A stretch of DNA of 64,000 nt, taken from NCBI GenBank assembly GCA_023213315.1, contig JAKCPI010014325.1, forward strand, positions 208,928 through 272,927, read 5' to 3'. The DNA is from Euborellia annulipes. Taxonomy: Eukaryota; Arthropoda; Insecta; Dermaptera; Anisolabididae. Shown piece by piece: positions 37,701 through 47,439 of the stretch. How positions within the stretch are numbered: position 1 is the stretch's first letter; the number at the start of each line of letters is the position of its first letter. Under the pieces are notes generated by a model. The model did no database searches and was not told where the DNA came from. It saw only the letters and a list, made by a program, of their open reading frames with translations. Both the position numbers and the translations under genes were made by a program.

Positions 37701-40700
37701 TTTCTTTCATCTAGCTTCCAGGGCCTCTGGGAACGTGTCGCCTGTCGCTCGGCTGAAGCCTAATCATGCCCTAACACGCGCCCGGGGGACCTCCCATATG
37801 GGGGGTCCCTCGGTCCCTGGTATCTCGGTTCGGACGTGATCGTATTGCTAGGGATAGATCCAGTTGAACTGTTAGCATGAAAAACCTAATACATAAAGTG
37901 CGGCCGGCCTTTCGGCGGCTTCGTCCGCGGCCTCGGCGTGTGTGGAGTGGATGATGGCGAGAGAAATGAGAGTGCTTTGAATGTAAGATTAATTAAATTC
38001 AAAATGTTACCAATGTAAATAATATGAAATGTTAAATATGATAATAATGTAAATTATTGTAACCTATGAGGGTAAATGGAGCTGTCTAGCTCTTGCCCGT
38101 ATAATAAATTATCTATCTCTCTTGTAATTTTCAGGACAAACCCCCCCCCCCCTCCCCCAGTCCCTTTCCAGGCGAATTAATAAGTAGAATTAGATATTCT
38201 CCGTGTCCTGACCCTTAGGACTTGAGTTACATCGATTGAGCTAGGACCCTAATCTGAGTCGGCCCTGGTGCAAAATAAAATCTTATAAAAAATCTTTCAG
38301 CGCATATGTGCCACATACCACATATGTTTTAGCGAAGCGGATTAAATTACCACCTAAAATTCCTTCCCAGGTGAGATTTCTCCTACCTCAACTGCTGGAG
38401 GGTGTCTTTTTCCCTTCCGACCCCAAATCTATGTGGTCCAGGTGAAAGGAGGGTAAAAGATCGAATTGTAAATGAACCGAATGAGATAAAGAAAGAAGTA
38501 AAATTTGTGAGGAGAAAAGTAACTGCCTATTTTATTTATTTCCGCGAGCATTGAATAATTGTCCTCACTTCTCCGATGCTCTTATATTTTTTTGACAATC
38601 TCGTTAAAAATTATTAAAATTTTTCAAGATAGCTAATTTGACGGTACCACCTAAATAATTGAATGTATTTTATTATAGTAAAAAATCTCCAAATAAATGG
38701 TGATGTATATATTAAACCAAAGCATAGACGAAAGAGATATAATTCATCAACTTCGAAATCACAAGAAAATGATTATATAGAAAACAAAGAGGAGTTGCCA
38801 AATGATTTCCATAACAATGCCTCAAAAAGTTTAAGTTCCTCATTTTCAAGTTCTCCTGGTAACGATTTTCAAATTAATTTATCTAACGATGATTTTCCTG
38901 ATTTATGCTTAGCAAATGAGCATACAAAACCTAAAACAAGGTAATATATATATATATATTTATTTATTTTATGTTCCTAATCTAAATTCTTTTTTTAACA
39001 GCCTTGTTAAGAGCAAACCAAAAATAGTAAATGGGAAGAATTCTAAATATACCAATTTAAAATCACAAAAGGCACATCCTTTATTTGAACTAAATAAAGG
39101 TTTAATTACTTTATCTATTAATAAATTATATTGTGATATTCCACCTACTGTGCAAAGGTAATCCAATACTATTTTAATATTAATGATTTTTTTAGTTTAT
39201 TAATTTATTGAAATAAAATTTAACTGATAACACTGGTCTGCAAAAATTTGCAAAAATGTCTGTCACAAAAAAAAAACTATGGACGATGGAAAAATTGTGA
39301 TTATATTGTTACGTTTCAGCACCCCTTGAACCAATTAGGGTTTATATAAAAACCAACTTTTGGGAAAATCGGTTTTTGGTTTTGAACCTTTCTATGAAAC
39401 CGGTTTCGAATTTTTTCGGCTAAAAAAGACATATTTACAACAACTTCTGACAGAAATTTTTAATTTTTTTCAAAAAATTAATCAAACTTTGAATAAATGA
39501 ATCATCCTACCCGAAACGGCACAGGATTAAGAAATCTTTCAAACATTCAAATCTTTAAAAATTAATTTTAATTGTTTTTAATTTTTCGCCACTCTATATC
39601 ACAGTTACTAATTATTTCATGTAGTGTTCCTAGTCCGTAGCACCATGATAGAGTTCTTGCCTCTTGTACTCTTACTAGGGATCAGGGATTCACATTCCAT
39701 CTCAAGCGACAAAATGTTCTCTTTAAAAAAGATATTTTGCCAAATATCCCAAGATCTAAATGTCCATAAAAACCAACAGATGAAATGTGTCAAGTTGACA
39801 CGTTTCATTCATTGACTTTCTAAAAAAAACGATTTTTTAGCAAAAAAAAATTTTCCTCTTAAAACTGGATTTTGAAACCGACAAACCCTACTATCAATTA
39901 TTTGAATTCAGTAAAAAAAAACTTCTCTAGAATGCTTCTTGGTATATATTTGACTAATAAAATGTTTATAAAATACTCTGAGTTTTCATAAAAAACTGAG
40001 TAAATAATAGATACTATTTCAACTCCGTCATTTTGCACTTAATATCTTTTTACCTGAGACGGTCAGGATCCTTATAAAGTATTTATTCTATATAAAATTA
40101 AAATAATGAAACAAATTTTATCTTATTTCATAAAAACTAAATCTTATTAATACTTTTTTTATAGTTCCCAAATCGCAATTCCACACGGCAATCCTTGGAT
40201 GAGACTCAATCCTGGAAGTGAAAAAGACAAAGAACCAGAAAATAATATTAATTTTAGTGATATTGTTCAAAATGAACAGAGACATAAGACTAATTATATT
40301 AAAATGAAAACCAAGTCCTTGCATCTGACTCAGGTAATTTTAAAAAAATGCCAATTATTAGATAGATGATTCGATCTCGTTAAAAAAATTGATTTTCTTA
40401 CAAAAAACATAACACACACACCCTTGCTCTAGACAATCTTCCCAATGAGGTATAGCAGGGCCGGAACTACGAGATTTTTTAAGGGGGGCAAAATTTAATT
40501 TGCCGCCCCCTCCTTAAAATTTTCTATACAAAATTCATATCATTTTACCTTTTTTTAGTAAATCTTTCTTTAATTGCTGCCCCTTGATATCTGCCGCCCG
40601 GGTCACATGCACCCACTGCCCCCCCCCCCCCCCTAGATCCGGCCCTGAGGTATAGATTTTAAATTTTTTTATATTGCCCAAATTCGGACCAAATGAAACA

Positions 40701-41101
40701 ACCCCATATTTTTACACGCCACTCTTTCTAGCTTTATATAAATATCTAGGTGAAGATAAATTTTCTCTGGCTAAGTCGCGTTGGTAGTTGAGATTTACTT
40801 TTACTAAATCTCAACAACCAACGCGACTTAACCCAAAAAAAATTATCTCTATCTTCATATAAAAGTTATTAAACCGTAAATAAGTTCATTTATTCAAAAG
40901 CTAAATTTATTTAAACTCCGAGTTTAATTTTTTTTTTTAAATTTCTCATTTATTTAACAGCTAGAAGATAAGGCGATGGATGAATTATTGATATTTTACA
41001 ATGCAGCTGATTCTGATGATGAAAATATAACCGTATTCAGATATACAGATGAACCAATGTCCTTGCCTGAATGGGTAAATCAAAAAAGAAAAACAATGTG
41101 A
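25763..41101 (+). CDS. IBTK: Inhibitor of Bruton tyrosine kinase-like protein: ANK, RCC1 and two BTB domains
   Basis: 18 exons, 1146 aa: 25763-26089, 26157-26375, 26755-26808, 27768-27965, 28029-28265, 30828-30961, 31028-31204, 31536-31818, 31878-32000, 32293-32498, 32564-32680, 32753-32909, 34762-35081, 36539-36699, 38679-38940, 39002-39157, 40165-40333, 40961-41101. All phases agree. Ankyrin repeats span about residues 48-125 (GRTALHVATSYGK). RCC1-type repeats follow to about 540 (CGYGRGGRLGIG, CGLNNYAQLGH, CGLNGGQFGL). BTB1 is at about 570-700 and BTB2 at about 705-850. A Ser/Lys-rich linker and a conserved C-terminus (ELLIFYNAADSDDEN) end the protein. It is shorter than human IBTK (1353 aa), mainly in the linker. 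In vertebrates IBTK is a CUL3 substrate adaptor. Introns are enlarged by repeats. Confidence 0.95.
26952..27185. mobile_element. hAT-like miniature element with perfect 8-bp TSD CTCTAGTT, in an IBTK intron
   Basis: CTCTAGTT flanks both sides (26944-26951 and 27186-27193). The right end GGGTACGCCGTG and internal G/C tracts fit the family. The left end CAAGGGATCAAATCTAGAGG is more decayed. Confidence 0.75.
27245..27661. mobile_element. Terminal-inverted-repeat element rich in CCGAAACC motifs
   Basis: Left end 'tagggtccgaccgaa' and right end 'ttcggtcggttccta' are inverted repeats. The flanks gttcccac and gttcacag agree at 6 of 8 bases, suggesting a decayed 8-bp hAT duplication. Many direct and inverted CCGAAACC copies lie inside each end. 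The middle looks like a nested element with 'cggaaaatttttt' motifs. There is no real ORF. Confidence 0.6.
28304..28844. mobile_element. Near-perfect hairpin element with hammerhead-like cores and a 14-bp TSD
   Basis: Arms of 247 bp (28303-28549 and 28570-28816) are inverted with about three mismatches and no indels, around a 20-base loop. The direct repeat ATAAAATTTAAACC sits at 28290-28303 and again at 28845-28858. This makes the element 28304-28844, with a 28-base tail after the right arm containing AACAGCCAC. Each arm carries CTGAGGA, then GGC-loop-GCC, then GAAAC (plus 28712-28744; minus 28376-28407). It starts 38 bases after the donor of an IBTK exon. Confidence 0.75.
28712..28744 (+). 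ncRNA. Hammerhead-ribozyme-like core in the right arm
   Basis: CTGAGGA (28712-28718) fits CUGANGA with N = G. GGC (28720-28722) pairs with GCC (28737-28739) as a short stem II, followed by GAAA and CTGTC with a possible GUC cleavage triplet. The mirror copy lies on the minus strand at 28376-28407. Stem I was not found. Confidence 0.4.
29130..30115. repeat. Foldback element with ~170-bp inverted ends
   Basis: Sequence at about 29130-29310 returns in reverse complement at about 29945-30115 ('agactagcctgccatct' is shared). About 630 bp of A- and T-runs lie between. It is inside the large IBTK intron 28266-30827. No protein is encoded. Confidence 0.65.
30125..30529 (-). other. 134-codon ORF of unknown origin in an IBTK intron
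   Basis: An open frame of 134 codons opposite to IBTK, in a locally less AT-rich stretch next to the foldback element. The Lys/Arg/Cys/His-rich composition is not low-complexity, which would fit a decayed transposon protein. No domain is recognised and no other exon was found. Confidence 0.2.
33240..33262. repeat. GC hairpin GCCGCCCGCC / GGCGGGCGGC
   Basis: A perfect 10-bp stem with a TTT loop in an otherwise AT-rich IBTK intron, followed by a C-run at 33287-33300. It may be the remnant end of a G/C-tract transposon. Confidence 0.5.
33590..33890. mobile_element. Inverted-repeat element with hammerhead-like core
   Basis: Arms around 33590-33665 and 33815-33890 are inverted copies ('aacaataatcaaagact' is shared), as are inner parts around 'acgcgcc'. 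The minus strand of the left arm has CTGAAGA (33639-33645), an imperfect stem II and GAAA (33615-33618). In the right arm the core is mutated to CTAAAGA. It lies in the IBTK intron 32910-34761. The following 34050-34640 segment is less AT-rich and might be degraded retroelement coding sequence, but nothing is recognisable. Confidence 0.5.
35194..36410. mobile_element. Foldback element with TAA target duplication and two nested elements
   Basis: Ends 'cactagtcaac' and 'ctcgaccagtg' are inverted and both are bordered by TAA (35191-35193, 36411-36413). Long inner arms match, e.g. 35560-35720 against 36080-36240 ('tatctgcatat', 'gacctc'). A 3-bp TWA-type duplication would fit PIF/Harbinger-like elements. 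A hAT-like element is nested at 35261-35487 and another at about 35724-35982. A relative is at 56689-57326. Confidence 0.65.
35261..35487. mobile_element. hAT-like miniature element with perfect 8-bp TSD TGCTGTAT
   Basis: Termini 'caggggcgtatata' and 'tatatacgcccctg' are perfect 14-bp inverted repeats, flanked by TGCTGTAT (35253-35260, 35488-35495). It is inserted in the left arm of the foldback element. Confidence 0.9.
36811..36924 (+). repeat. 114-bp direct repeat, left copy
   Basis: It matches 38353-38466 with three substitutions and no gaps. Both copies lie in the IBTK intron 36700-38678, separated by 1.4 kb that contains a GC-rich island. It could be a long target duplication, a terminal repeat, or a local duplication. 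Confidence 0.75.
37440..38120 (+). mobile_element. GC-rich retroelement-like island inside an IBTK intron
   Basis: This segment is far richer in G+C than its surroundings. It carries two overlapping short ORFs (37470-37682 and 37507-37839) with no recognised domain. It ends in a 'ggagctgtctagctcttgcc' segment followed by AATAAA-like and AT-rich sequence. A G-rich start, GC-rich body and A/T tail resemble a 5'-preserved, internally deleted LINE. The identity is not proven. Confidence 0.35.
38353..38466 (+). repeat. 114-bp direct repeat, right copy
   Basis: Partner of 36811-36924; the three differences are scattered. Confidence 0.75.
39336..39890. mobile_element. Terminal-inverted-repeat element with nested tRNA-like SINE
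   Basis: The ends 'tagggttt' and 'aaaccctа' type sequence (39336 and 39883-39890) face each other, with flanks ending in 'caat' on both sides. Inside, 39627-39715 holds a tRNA-like head ('gtagcaccatgatagagtt') and a 'tctcaagcgacaaaatg' segment of the SINE family. It lies in the IBTK intron 39158-40164. Confidence 0.4.
40456..40647. mobile_element. hAT-like miniature element with perfect 8-bp TSD AGGTATAG
   Basis: Ends 'cagggccgga' and 'tccggccctg' are perfect inverted repeats, flanked by AGGTATAG (40448-40455 and 40648-40655). There are G/C tracts internally. It lies in the last IBTK intron. Confidence 0.9.
40772..40830. repeat. Palindrome with ~27-bp arms
   Basis: 'taagtcgcgttggt' and its complement face each other around a short T/A-rich loop. 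Weaker pairing extends outwards to about 40750-40858. It is in the last IBTK intron, with no hammerhead-like core. Confidence 0.6.
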
Positions 41102-41163
41102 TTCATTTAATTTATTCTTCACTTTAAATATGTATATATACTACTCTAAATATTATAAATAAT

Positions 41164-41337
41164 ATAAAGGAAGGGTTGCAGGAGCAGAGACTGGCAGTCT
41201 CGATAGAGGCCCTGAAGATGGCCTCTATCGAGACCGAAACGTCGGCCCAATAAAATATTTAAAGAAAGAAATCTGGCTGCCAGTCTCTGCTCCTGCAACC
41301 CTTCCTTTATACAACTCAACAGCCACAACTACATTAC
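41164..41337 (+). mobile_element. Hairpin element with hammerhead-like core and 13-bp TSD in the IBTK 3' UTR
   Basis: Outer arms 41164-41197 and 41277-41310 are perfect inverted repeats. An inner hairpin pairs 41198-41212 with 41220-41234. TATTATAAATAAT flanks the unit at 41151-41163 and 41338-41350. The 27-base tail after the right arm contains 'caacagccac', shared with the tail of 28304-28844. The core is CTGAAGA (41212-41218) followed by GAAAC (41236-41240). It starts 62 bases after the IBTK stop and contains AATAAA at 41249-41254, which the gene may use for polyadenylation. Confidence 0.7.
41212..41243 (+). ncRNA. Hammerhead-ribozyme-like core
   Basis: CTGAAGA, a stem II with GG/CC and CTC/GAG pairs and one mismatch, then GAAAC and GTC. 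A competing inner hairpin spans the core, so the fold is uncertain. Confidence 0.35.
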
Positions 41338-41832
41338 TATTATAAATAATGATTTATAAAATTGGTACTTTACATTTTCTATTAATTATAATACCAAGCC
41401 TGCTCTGCCAGTTTATGTTAAATAACTATCATTCTAATATAATAACAGCTTATAATATAATTAAAAAGAAAATATGCTACAAATAAGAAATATTTTACAT
41501 CGTACTTAGATAATTAATTGTCTTGGAATGATCTATTTATTATATTTTTATTTTATATAATGAATTTTACATTATATTATTGACTAATACATGTTAAAAT
41601 TGGATAAATATATTTTTAAATTATTATTTAAATACAACGCTATTTTCTAAGTTTAATAAATTAAAAATTTGTAAATATATTTATATCAAATTAGATAAAT
41701 TTCTTTAAAAAATGAATGCTCATGAATGGATGTTTGTGATACGAAAATTATTTTTAAATAAATTTCTCCAAAATTTATTTATTTTAATTTATTAAATATT
41801 AATATTTATTTATTTTTTTTTTTTTGGATGTA

Positions 41833-42044
41833 CAGTGAAGGACAATATTAAGGCCCACCCATAAGTTTTCTAGTTGTGATTATTTAATTGCTTTTAAAAA
41901 AATATTATATATTTTTTAATGGAAACTTTCAAGGTTCAAAGCTAGAAAATTTCCAATAAAGATTTTTTTATTTTCTTTCATAAAAACAATGAAATAATCA
42001 CAAGTTGAAAAGGCATGGGTGGGACTTGACTTTGGCGTTCGCTG
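41833..42044. mobile_element. Tc1/mariner-like miniature element with TA duplication
   Basis: Ends CAGTGAAGGACAATATTAAG and the complement of CAGCGAACGCCAAAGTCAAG share the 'cccacccat' block. TA flanks both sides (41831-41832, 42045-42046). It is 212 bp and noncoding. Same family as 48761-48961 and the truncated copies at 50855-50983 and 60132-60200. Confidence 0.75.
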
Positions 42045-43250
42045 TACCTAAAAAGTTGTTAATATAAAAAATCGGAGTTTGCGTTAAAAAATAGATAAGC
42101 TATCAAAATGATTATTCAATAAAAAAAATGCTCATATATTTTTTCTCTAAAATTCTTATTGAAATAAAATAATTAATATTTTTTTAAAATATTATCAACT
42201 AGTCGTAAATTTAGTGAAAAGAAATAAATAAATAAACAATTTAATTTAATTCAACGAATTAAAAAAAAAATCCTAGGAAATTTTTGCTACCCCAAATATT
42301 TTTAGATCATTTTTATAAATAAGATATTTAAAAATTCTCAGACTTTTTATGACAATATCAGTAAGCCTATATAGATGTTTATATATATGCCTAATTAATG
42401 AAGCAATCATCCCTTCCCCTTAGAGATCACGTTGGTTGCTTTTTTCAAAATATAAATAAATTATAATAAAAAAATAGTTTTTTAGAAAACGCATTTTTTA
42501 CTTTCCATTTACTAATTAAAGAGGGACAGAAACGTTTTTTCAAGGATGTAAAAAATTTCTTAAAATTTGGTGGTTTAATTTCTCAATTTTTATCTTATTT
42601 TCTCATTAAAAACAATATTAATAATTAGATAATAAATTTTTAAAATGTATATAAAATATATTTTTTTTAGTTGTGATTTGGCTGAAAAAATTTTCTAAAT
42701 AGAGAAACCTTATATATATATATATATACTGTATATATATAAAGATGAAAATAGCTATCTTTTATTAAAAGATTTTACACTTGTTTTAAATCATGACCAT
42801 TTTAAATAAAATGTAATTTTATATATTTAATTGTAATATAAAGATAAAATAAATATATTTTTTTTTTATAAAAATGAATTAGCAAAATTTTAGCTCATTT
42901 TCCCATCGGAATTTTCTTTGCCTTTGTTTTCCATGTATCCGTCATAATTCATAGTTTGTTTATTTATTTTTAAAATGATCTTATTGAAATTTCTCATAGG
43001 GATAGTCGTCTTCTTCAGGGGATCCCCGGCATGGCGGGCCTTCAAACCCCCCGCCCCCCTAAGAAGTTTAAATTTTAATAACAAATATATCCGGGGGAAG
43101 AAAATATTTTATTCATAACCATAGAGCTTGAAAGGTTCAGGCTCCTTCATAAGGCCAATGTAAATGAAAATATTTTTAAATATTGTTTTTTTTTTTAAAC
43201 AATTTGAGTTGATCTCGCTCAGAGGACCCGGACCCAATTGATTTAACCCA

Positions 43251-43298
43251 AGGACAGAGAGGGTCAGGAAGGGGTTACTTCCTGACCCTCTCTGTCCT
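43251..43298. repeat. Perfect 20-bp hairpin
   Basis: 'aggacagagagggtcaggaa' pairs exactly with 43279-43298 around an 8-base loop. No gene is adjacent; it is probably a transposon end or palindromic microrepeat. Confidence 0.7.
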
Positions 43299-43542
43299 AG
43301 TGATAAAAGAAACTTTTTTGAGAAAAGAGCAAAAAAGGAAATTTCTACTCCCGAACCTTCAGATTCAATAACCTCTTCATAAGAAATAATTGAAGAAAAA
43401 AACAGGATTCTTGATTAGTGATTATATTGGAAAATGTGTTGGGATTTCTTAAGAACCAAAGTAAAAATATTTGTTTTTAAAAAATACCTGGGAGCCAACC
43501 AAAAGTTATATATTTTCGAGAAAAATTTGGAAAAACCATAAT

Positions 43543-43650
43543 AGAAAATTTCAATCAGATTGGCTTTCTAAATTTAAATGGCTCGCGTGTCGCAAATTAA
43601 AAGAAGGCGAATTTTGTAAATATTGTTTGTACACTTTTTGCGTCTTCTGA
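43543..43650 (+). pseudogene. Fragment of a hAT transposase TTF-type zinc finger
   Basis: A short open stretch reads as RKFQSDWLSKFKWLACRKL followed by a GEFCKYCLY block and a stop at 43648. The pattern of an aromatic/Trp-rich segment followed by CxxC is characteristic of the N-terminal TTF/ZMYM-type finger in hAT transposases. Upstream bases (43470-43540) give Gly-Gln-Pro-like remnants, but frames are broken. It is a dead transposase piece, possibly related to the source of the hAT-like miniature elements. Confidence 0.55.
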
Positions 43651-43993
43651 GAGTGATCTTAATTCGTTAAAAATCTAATTTAATTCACCTAAATTTGAGT
43701 CATTGCCTTTATTTGTTTGATTAGAGCCCCCAATTTGATATAATTAAAATATTTATTTGCCATTGGCGCCTGAACGCTTGTGAAAGCTGGTTGTAATGTA
43801 TAGACCTGCCAATCTTACATTTCGCTCCGAAATAATAACTTGGATGTGACATTAGAATGAGGTATGATTAGCATCAGGGAATAAATTAGCATGATTATGG
43901 TTACCTTACCATACGTCCGGATTTCTTACGGTCAGTCCGGATTTGGAACACGAGTTCGGTTTGGCGTCCGGATCTAAAAACGTAGATTTCAGT

Positions 43994-44245
43994 CAGTGGC
44001 GGATCCAGAGGTGTTTCTCGGGGGAGGGTGGGGGGGGGGTAATCTGGAGTGACTGGTCGCACAGCACACATTTTTTTCTTAATTTCGGTAATTTAAATGC
44101 TCATTCTGTACTTTAAATCAAATTTTTAAGTATTAATTTTTAAAATTTTACATTAAAAATACATTTTTTTCGAAAAAAAGTATTTTTTTCAAATCTCAGG
44201 GGGGTAATTACCCCCTTTACCCCCCCCCCCTTGTATCTGCCCTTG
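43994..44245. mobile_element. hAT-like miniature element with perfect 8-bp TSD ATTTCAGT
   Basis: Ends 'cagtggcggatccag' and 'ttgtatctgcccttg' face each other. ATTTCAGT is at 43986-43993 and 44246-44253. The interior matches the element at 54211-54469 ('gcacagcacac', 'ttaatttcggtaattta'). Confidence 0.9.
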
Positions 44246-45077
44246 ATTTCAGTGCCTAATTTTCAAAAATTTTTCCACACCCCCTAGACTCCCGGAAGTC
44301 GTCTGTCCTCATCTGGCCTCAATAAATCACGGTAAATCTAGGTACAACCTCATATTATTAAACCATAGGTATGATTATTTTTCATTCATGATATTTCAGT
44401 ATACGTGGTCATTTTTTACAGCTCAAATATTTCTCTACACTGTATAGGGGTTCCTTTAAAAGATAGGCTTTAAGACTTTTTTTTTGAAGATAGCCTCTAA
44501 GCGAGTGGCGTATCATTTTGGAATTATTCAAATTAAACGATACAATTGTTGCCCATTTCTGAAAAAAAAGCTTAAATAAAATGGAAAAAAAAAAAAAAAA
44601 AAAAAAAAAATTTGGGCCCCCACTTGACAAAATTCTAATAAATATTGGAATTATATAAATTTCCCCCTCGCGGCTTACATACGCGATGTATATATCTTAA
44701 ATATTATATATGTAATTTCTTATTTATCAAATTATTTTACTTCTGGGTAAATTATTGAAAATATCATTTTTAAGATCCGTTCTTTTGAACTAGTTCAGTT
44801 TGGAACGAGTCATCTATATGATTCATCTTTTTTTTCAATTGACAACTCTTCCATTATTTTACTGATTGCATTTTATAAAAAAAAAATAAAAAAAACATTA
44901 TATAAGTAAGTAATAATATATCCTAATATAAACTTTTTTATTTAATAAATAATTCATTGTTTTAGATTATGACATATTAAAATGTCCCTCAAATTAAGAG
45001 AATAATGACTAAAATCAATATAAATATTTGAAAAAATAAAATTCTTTTTTACAAAATTTGTTCTTAAACATATAATT

Positions 45078-46590
45078 ATGACAAATCTTAAAGACGATTT
45101 AACAAATTATTTATCCAAAAAGGAAACATCTAAATCAATTTTATCTGGTTCGCTTACATCTCTTTTGTCAAAAGATTCTTTCTCTTTTCAAAAAAATACA
45201 AACGAGATTGACAATTCAGAAACTTGGTTTGAGTCTACACAAAAAGATTGCTGTCCTAATTTAGTGAGTATACTATTTGATATAAATAAATATTTGCCAA
45301 TAAATAAAATTCGTTAAAGAAATGTGTAAAGGGAGATAATTATAAACACAGGGACATATTACTTATGATATAGCAAAAACAAATTTGTGAGTATGTATAT
45401 TTGTTTGTGGGCGCTCCCGCGAATCATACCTAGGATCTCCAGCCTTTTCGATCCTTTGCACCAGGCCACCGGATCCCAGGAAAGGTTGGAGATCCTGGGT
45501 TCGATTCCCGGGAGCCATGAGACGTTTGGTCCACCAACAAATAAACATACTCACAAATTTGTTAAATATATCTATGTCTTGTCAAGCCTGAATCGATGTA
45601 TTCATTGAATATCTTATTCAAATATATTATTTAACATTAAAAGTTTGGACTGATTTGACCAAATTTTATTGTCGCTATTGTAGCTAAATAATTAATAATA
45701 ATATTTGAAGGGTATTTATCAATATTATATAGAAAGTCTCTCTAATATGAACATTGTAATTTTAAATGAGTTTAATTCTTATATTTGGAACACAAAAAGC
45801 CCATGTTAAAGCTGGTAAACAAATTTAAAATCGCATTGTTGAGCATGAAAGGACTACCAAGATTGTTTAATCATCTAGTCTTCATTCTCATAATTTTATT
45901 ACTATTATTAATGGCATCATCCATAAAAGAACTTAACATTTATTTATTTATTAATAAATAGTTTGTCCCTTTCCAATAAAAAACGATTTAAATCAAAGAC
46001 TATTGAATCTGATAAAATATCTTTAAATATTATTAAAGCTTTTTTTAATTTCAGACCCAATTTCAAAGGATCTCTGGTTTTATAATATGTTTACTTTTGG
46101 GAATGTTTTTTTTCACTGTCTCATGTTTTTATATTCCACTCTTATTACTGAAAGCAAGAAAATTTGCATTATTATACTCCCTTGGAAGTTTATGCTTTCT
46201 ATTTAGGTAAGTTTAATTGAATTATTTTTATTATTTAATTATATAATGTATTTCTTTTTTAGTTTTTCATTTCTTTGGGGTCCACTTAATCATTTAAAAC
46301 ATCTCTTTAATAAAGAAAGATTATTGTTCTCTACTACTTATATTGGAAATATATTTCTTACTATATACTCGGCACTGATTATTCAGAACACGGCTATTAC
46401 AATATTATGCGCCATTCTACAATTTATTAGCTTGATTTGGTTTCTTTTACATCATATCCCAGGTGGGAAATCTGGAATGAAATTTTTTTCCAAATTATTC
46501 ACAATGGCATTTTCAAAAAAATCAACAAAACTCTACCAATTTAATAATACACATTATCTATTTAAATTATTTTCTATAATATATTTATAA
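45078..46590 (+). CDS. SFT2D3: SFT2 domain-containing protein 3, Golgi vesicle transport
   Basis: Three exons (45078-45263, 46055-46206, 46263-46590), 221 aa, phases consistent. Residues 1-62 are a polar N-terminus. The SFT2 domain follows with four predicted membrane segments at about 68-90, 97-118, 136-155 and 160-180. The signature PLLLLKARKFALLYSLGS (second segment entry) points to the SFT2D3 branch over SFT2D1/2. GPLNHLKHLF is the family loop. Yeast Sft2 acts in endosome/ER-Golgi retrograde fusion; animal function is inferred. A hydrophilic 40-residue C-terminal tail extends past the last membrane segment. Poly(A) signal AATAAA lies at 46626-46631. The start codon is the only in-frame Met upstream of the domain in this exon. 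Confidence 0.9.
45378..45561. repeat. Inverted repeat with tRNA-like B-box in the SFT2D3 first intron
   Basis: Outer arms 'aacaaatttgtgagtatgt' and its complement bracket two tRNA-like segments in opposite orientation. The right one contains GGGTTCGATTCCCGGGAGCC (about 45506). A relative of this right half is at 54718-54790. It looks like a pair of SINE heads, not a tRNA gene. Confidence 0.6.
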
Positions 46591-46648
46591 ATAATTTTAT
46601 ATATATTTATTGTATTGTTTTATTAAATAAATTTTATACTTTATAACA

Positions 46649-46676
46649 TGCTTGAATAATTCACCAATAACTTAAG
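46649..46676 (+). repeat. 28-bp direct repeat, first copy
   Basis: Identical to 47196-47223. Between them lie repeat sequences with the degenerate end 'caacagggggtatata'. The first copy immediately follows the SFT2D3 poly(A) region. Confidence 0.7.
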
Positions 46677-46874
46677 AAATCAAAACAAATTTTATTCTCC
46701 CAATTACTTCCTTTCTCCCCCCTCTCCCCCTGGATTGCCAAATCCAAATAAAATCCTCCATTCAGATATGAGATCTGGCTTAACTTCCCTTTAAGTTCGG
46801 GGTTGCTTCTAAAACCATCTCCCCTAGAGTTAAAAAAAATCCAATATATATATATATATAACGGGTATACAGCC

Positions 46875-47287
46875 AACAGGGGGTATATAAGGGCGGCCAA
46901 GGAGGCCCGGCTCCCCCCCCCCTCCCGAAATTTTAACAATGTATATTCATATATAGGTGTGTATAGTAAATACCTATATTTTCGTCTGAAAAAGTTAATC
47001 AAATCCGCCTAAGGGGAAAAAAAAAATTTTCTCTTAAAAAAAAAAAGGTAAAATGATTTTCGCTGGAGGAAAAAAAATGTTCCGCAGGGCGGAAACAAAG
47101 TTTGTGAGGAAAAAATTTAGCTCACTGAACAAAAATTTGTCTTTGAGAGGATGGCCCGGGGCTGAGGTGTATCCGGTATTTTAAAAATATTTTTGTGCTT
47201 GAATAATTCACCAATAACTTAAGGGGGGGGGGGTATTAAAAATGATTTCGGGCCCTCCCCCGAAAAAAATTCCTATATACGCCCCTG
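46875..47287. mobile_element. Degenerate hAT-like element
   Basis: The right end 'ctatatacgcccctg' and left 'cagggggtatata' resemble the ends of the element at 35261. G/C tracts and 'ttccgc' motifs occur inside. No target duplication is recognisable. Confidence 0.45.
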
Positions 47288-47439
47288 CTTCTATTTACAA
47301 TATATTCAGAGGGAGGATGCCCTAAAAACAAGAAAAATTACAAAAAGCATGCGATTCTTAAAAAGAAAGAATTCCACAAAAATATATTTATATTTAAGAA
47401 ATTTTTATACGGCATTTAAAGGTCAAAATGTGACACAGT

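Noticed and set aside
45500..45530. tRNA gene at the GGGTTCGATTCCCGG motif
   Set aside because: Only the T-arm/B-box is tRNA-like. There is no acceptor stem or anticodon loop, and copies recur as dispersed repeats.
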